The position numbers and the translations under genes are program-made. A DNA stretch of 64,000 nucleotides, from contig NZ_CP123620.1 in NCBI RefSeq assembly GCF_029873215.1, forward strand, positions 1-64,000, read 5' to 3'. Source of the stretch: Nocardioides sp. BP30 (GTDB taxonomy: Bacteria; Actinomycetota; Actinomycetes; Propionibacteriales; Nocardioidaceae). Positions 61,980 through 64,000 of the stretch are shown piece by piece. Under the pieces are notes generated by a model, which was not told where the DNA came from, ran no database searches, and saw nothing but the letters and a program-made list of their open reading frames with translations. Position 1 is the stretch's first letter, and each line of letters begins with the position of its first letter.

Positions 61980-64000
61980 TCAGACAGTCAGTGTCAGACC
62001 ACTCTCGCCACGGTCGACGCGGACGTGACCACCGTCCGTCACCTGGCCGCCGATCAGCATCTTGGCCAGCTGGTCGCCGATCGCCGACTGCACCAGGCGG
62101 CGCAGCGGACGGGCGCCGTACGCCGGGTCGTAGCCGACGTCGGCCAGCCACTCCTTGGCGGCCTGGCTGACCTCGATGGTGATCCGTCGCACCGCGAGTC
62201 GCCTCTCCAGCGAGGCCAGCTGCAGGTCGACGATGTGCGTCAGCTGCTCCTTGGTCAGCGCCTCGAAGACCACGATCTCGTCCAGCCGGTTGAGCAGCTC
62301 GGGCTTGAAGCTCTGCCGGACCACCGCCATCACCGAGTCGCGCTGCTTCTCCGGCTCCAGGGTGGGGTCGGTGAGGAACATCGAGCCGAGGTTGCTGGTC
62401 ATGATGATGATCGTGTTGCGGAAGTCGACCGTGCGTCCCTGGCCGTCGGTCAACCGGCCGTCGTCGAGCACCTGCAGCAGGATGTCGAAGACCTCCGGGT
62501 GCGCCTTCTCGACCTCGTCGAGCAGGACGACGGAGTACGGGCGCCGGCGGACCGCCTCGGTCAGCTGGCCGCCCTCGTCGTAGCCGATGTAGCCCGGAGG
62601 GGCACCGACCAGGCGCGCGACCGAGTGCTTCTCGCCGTACTCCGACATGTCGATGCGCACGATCGCGCGCTCGTCGTCGAAGAGGAAGTCGGCCAGTGCC
62701 TTGGCCAGCTCGGTCTTGCCCGTGCCGGTGGGCCCAAGGAAGAGGAAGGAACCGGTCGGCCGGTTCGGGTCGGCGATGCCGGCCCGGGAGCGGCGTACGG
62801 CGTCGGCGACGGCCGTGACAGCCTCCCGCTGGCCGATCAGCCGGCGCCCGATGACCTGCTCCATCTCGAGCAGCTTGGCGGTCTCGCCCTGCAGCATCCG
62901 GCCGGTCGGGATGCCGGTCCAGGCCTCGACGACCTCGGCGACCTGCTCGGCGCCGACCTCGTCGCCGACCAGCGGCTTGGTCTCCCCGCTCTCGAACGCC
63001 TTCTCGGTGTCCTTGGCCTGCTCGATCTGCCACTCCAGTGCCGGGATCCGTCCGTAGAGCAGCTCCGAGGCGCCGCCGAGGTCGCCCTCGCGCTGCAGCC
63101 GGTCGGCCTCGCTGCGCAACTGGTCGAGCTGGCGACGCAGCTCACCCTCGCCCTCGAGCGAGGACTTCTCCCGCTCCCAGCGGGCCTCCAGGCTGCGCAG
63201 CTCCTCCTCCCTGTCGGCGAGGTCCTGCTTGAGCGCCGCGAGCCGCTCCCGGGAGGCGTCGTCGCTCTCCTTGGCGAGTGCGAACTCCTCCATCTTCAGG
63301 CGGTCGACCTGGCGCCGCAGCTGGTCGATCTCCTCGGGGCTCGACTCGATCTCCATCCGGAGTCGCGAGGCGGCCTCGTCGATGAGGTCGATCGCCTTGT
63401 CGGGCAGCTGGCGGCCGGTGATGTAGCGATCGGAGAGCGTTGCCGCCGCGACGAGGGCCGCGTCGGTGATCCGCACCCCGTGGTGCGCCTCGTACTTCTC
63501 CTGGATCCCGCGCAGGATCTGGATCGTGTCCTCGACGGACGGCTCACCGACGAAGACCTGCTGGAAGCGGCGCTCCAGCGCCGGGTCCTTCTCGATCGAC
63601 TCGCGGTACTCGTCCAGCGTGGTGGCGCCGATCATGTGCAGCTCTCCGCGCGCGAGCATCGGCTTGAGCATGTTGCCCGCGTCCATCTGGCTGTCGCCGC
63701 CGGCACCCGCGCCGACGACGGTGTGCAGCTCGTCGATGAAGGTGATCACGCGGCCCTCGGACTGCTTGATCTCCTCCAGCACGGCCTTGAGCCGCTCCTC
63801 GAACTCGCCGCGGAACTTCGCCCCGGCGACCATCGCCGCGAGGTCGAGGCTGAGCACCCGACGGCCCTTGAGGGAGTCAGGTACGTCGCCGGCGACCACG
63901 CGCTGCGCCAGGCCCTCGACGACGGCGGTCTTGCCGACGCCGGGCTCGCCGATGAGGACGGGGTTGTTCTTGGTCCGGCGGGAGAGCACCTGGATCACCC
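61980..64000 (-). CDS. clpB: ATP-dependent chaperone ClpB, N-terminus beyond window
   Basis: The C-terminal 673 codons of the ClpB disaggregase, which solubilises aggregated proteins with DnaK; the frame stays open at the right edge, so the N-domain and part of NBD1 are missing. NBD1 has [15 protein letters not shown] and [15 protein letters not shown] coiled-coil M domain follows ([22 protein letters not shown]), then NBD2 with [26 protein letters not shown] and TSNLGS. The C-terminus [26 protein letters not shown] is conserved. The M domain identifies ClpB, not ClpA/ClpC. Confidence 0.97.
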   Translation of the reverse strand, partial: VIQVLSRRTKNNPVLIGEPGVGKTAVVEGLAQRVVAGDVPDSLKGRRVLSLDLAAMVAGAKFRGEFEERLKAVLEEIKQSEGRVITFIDELHTVVGAGAGGDSQMDAGNMLKPMLARGELHMIGATTLDEYRESIEKDPALERRFQQVFVGEPSVEDTIQILRGIQEKYEAHHGVRITDAALVAAATLSDRYITGRQLPDKAIDLIDEAASRLRMEIESSPEEIDQLRRQVDRLKMEEFALAKESDDASRERLAALKQDLADREEELRSLEARWEREKSSLEGEGELRRQLDQLRSEADRLQREGDLGGASELLYGRIPALEWQIEQAKDTEKAFESGETKPLVGDEVGAEQVAEVVEAWTGIPTGRMLQGETAKLLEMEQVIGRRLIGQREAVTAVADAVRRSRAGIADPNRPTGSFLFLGPTGTGKTELAKALADFLFDDERAIVRIDMSEYGEKHSVARLVGAPPGYIGYDEGGQLTEAVRRRPYSVVLLDEVEKAHPEVFDILLQVLDDGRLTDGQGRTVDFRNTIIIMTSNLGSMFLTDPTLEPEKQRDSVMAVVRQSFKPELLNRLDEIVVFEALTKEQLTHIVDLQLASLERRLAVRRITIEVSQAAKEWLADVGYDPAYGARPLRRLVQSAIGDQLAKMLIGGQVTDGGHVRVDRGESGLTLTV

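Overview
The window is GC-rich DNA (estimated near 70% by eye) densely packed with genes, with GTG starts, 1-4 nt gene overlaps and many leaderless-looking promoters (TANNNT 6-8 nt before the start codon). The separate purS/purQ/purL genes, a bacterial SCP-ortholog gene, DUF3151, and DUF1906 and type VII secretion-type proteins all point to an actinobacterial chromosome. I infer Nocardioidaceae (Nocardioides-like) from overall gene style; this is not proven here. No rRNA, tRNA, IS element, prophage or CRISPR array was recognised.

Left part (1-36.4 kb): a purine-biosynthesis neighbourhood with the pur genes scattered among unrelated ones: purL, purS-purQ, purC, purB, purD and purA, all on the minus strand. 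purF and purM are not in the window. Interspersed are an M20 peptidase, an SCP/ArsR pair facing an MFS exporter across a palindromic operator, a 2871-residue LPXTG surface protein built of about 19 DUF11-like modules, a TetR/MFS divergent pair with two palindromic operators, a secreted DUF1906 protein, an acyl-CoA ligase, a sulfotransferase, a glycosidase-like beta-propeller protein, a DUF421 membrane protein, a secreted subtilase with a 15-bp/5-residue WNSTA repeat tail that overlaps a GGDEF-EAL c-di-GMP protein, a Nudix hydrolase and a REC-PAS-PAS histidine kinase.

Middle part (36.6-50.7 kb): a cluster of type VII (ESX/WXG100)-like substrate genes on both sides of a lipoprotein, a LuxR-type regulator and a small membrane protein, but with no secretion machinery in the window. 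Then come lysS, DUF3151, a 14-TM-type MFS exporter, class II fructose-bisphosphate aldolase, a lipid kinase, a SpoU-type RNA methyltransferase, a DedA protein and pyrE.

Right part (50.8-64 kb): a tight five-gene operon, SWIM zinc finger - DUF5691 - MoxR AAA+ ATPase - DUF5682 - VWA, is the best candidate for an uncharacterised system. Four of its genes overlap their neighbours by 4 nt, and the DUF5682 protein carries motifs reminiscent of the TraB/EreA/TIKI hydrolase superfamily. It is followed by an aminotransferase, two related proline-rich membrane proteins, an aldo/keto reductase and the 3' two-thirds of clpB, cut by the window end. Two long hairpins (33-34 bp arms, 6-nt loops) at 19.8 kb and 61.9 kb have the same architecture but different sequences.
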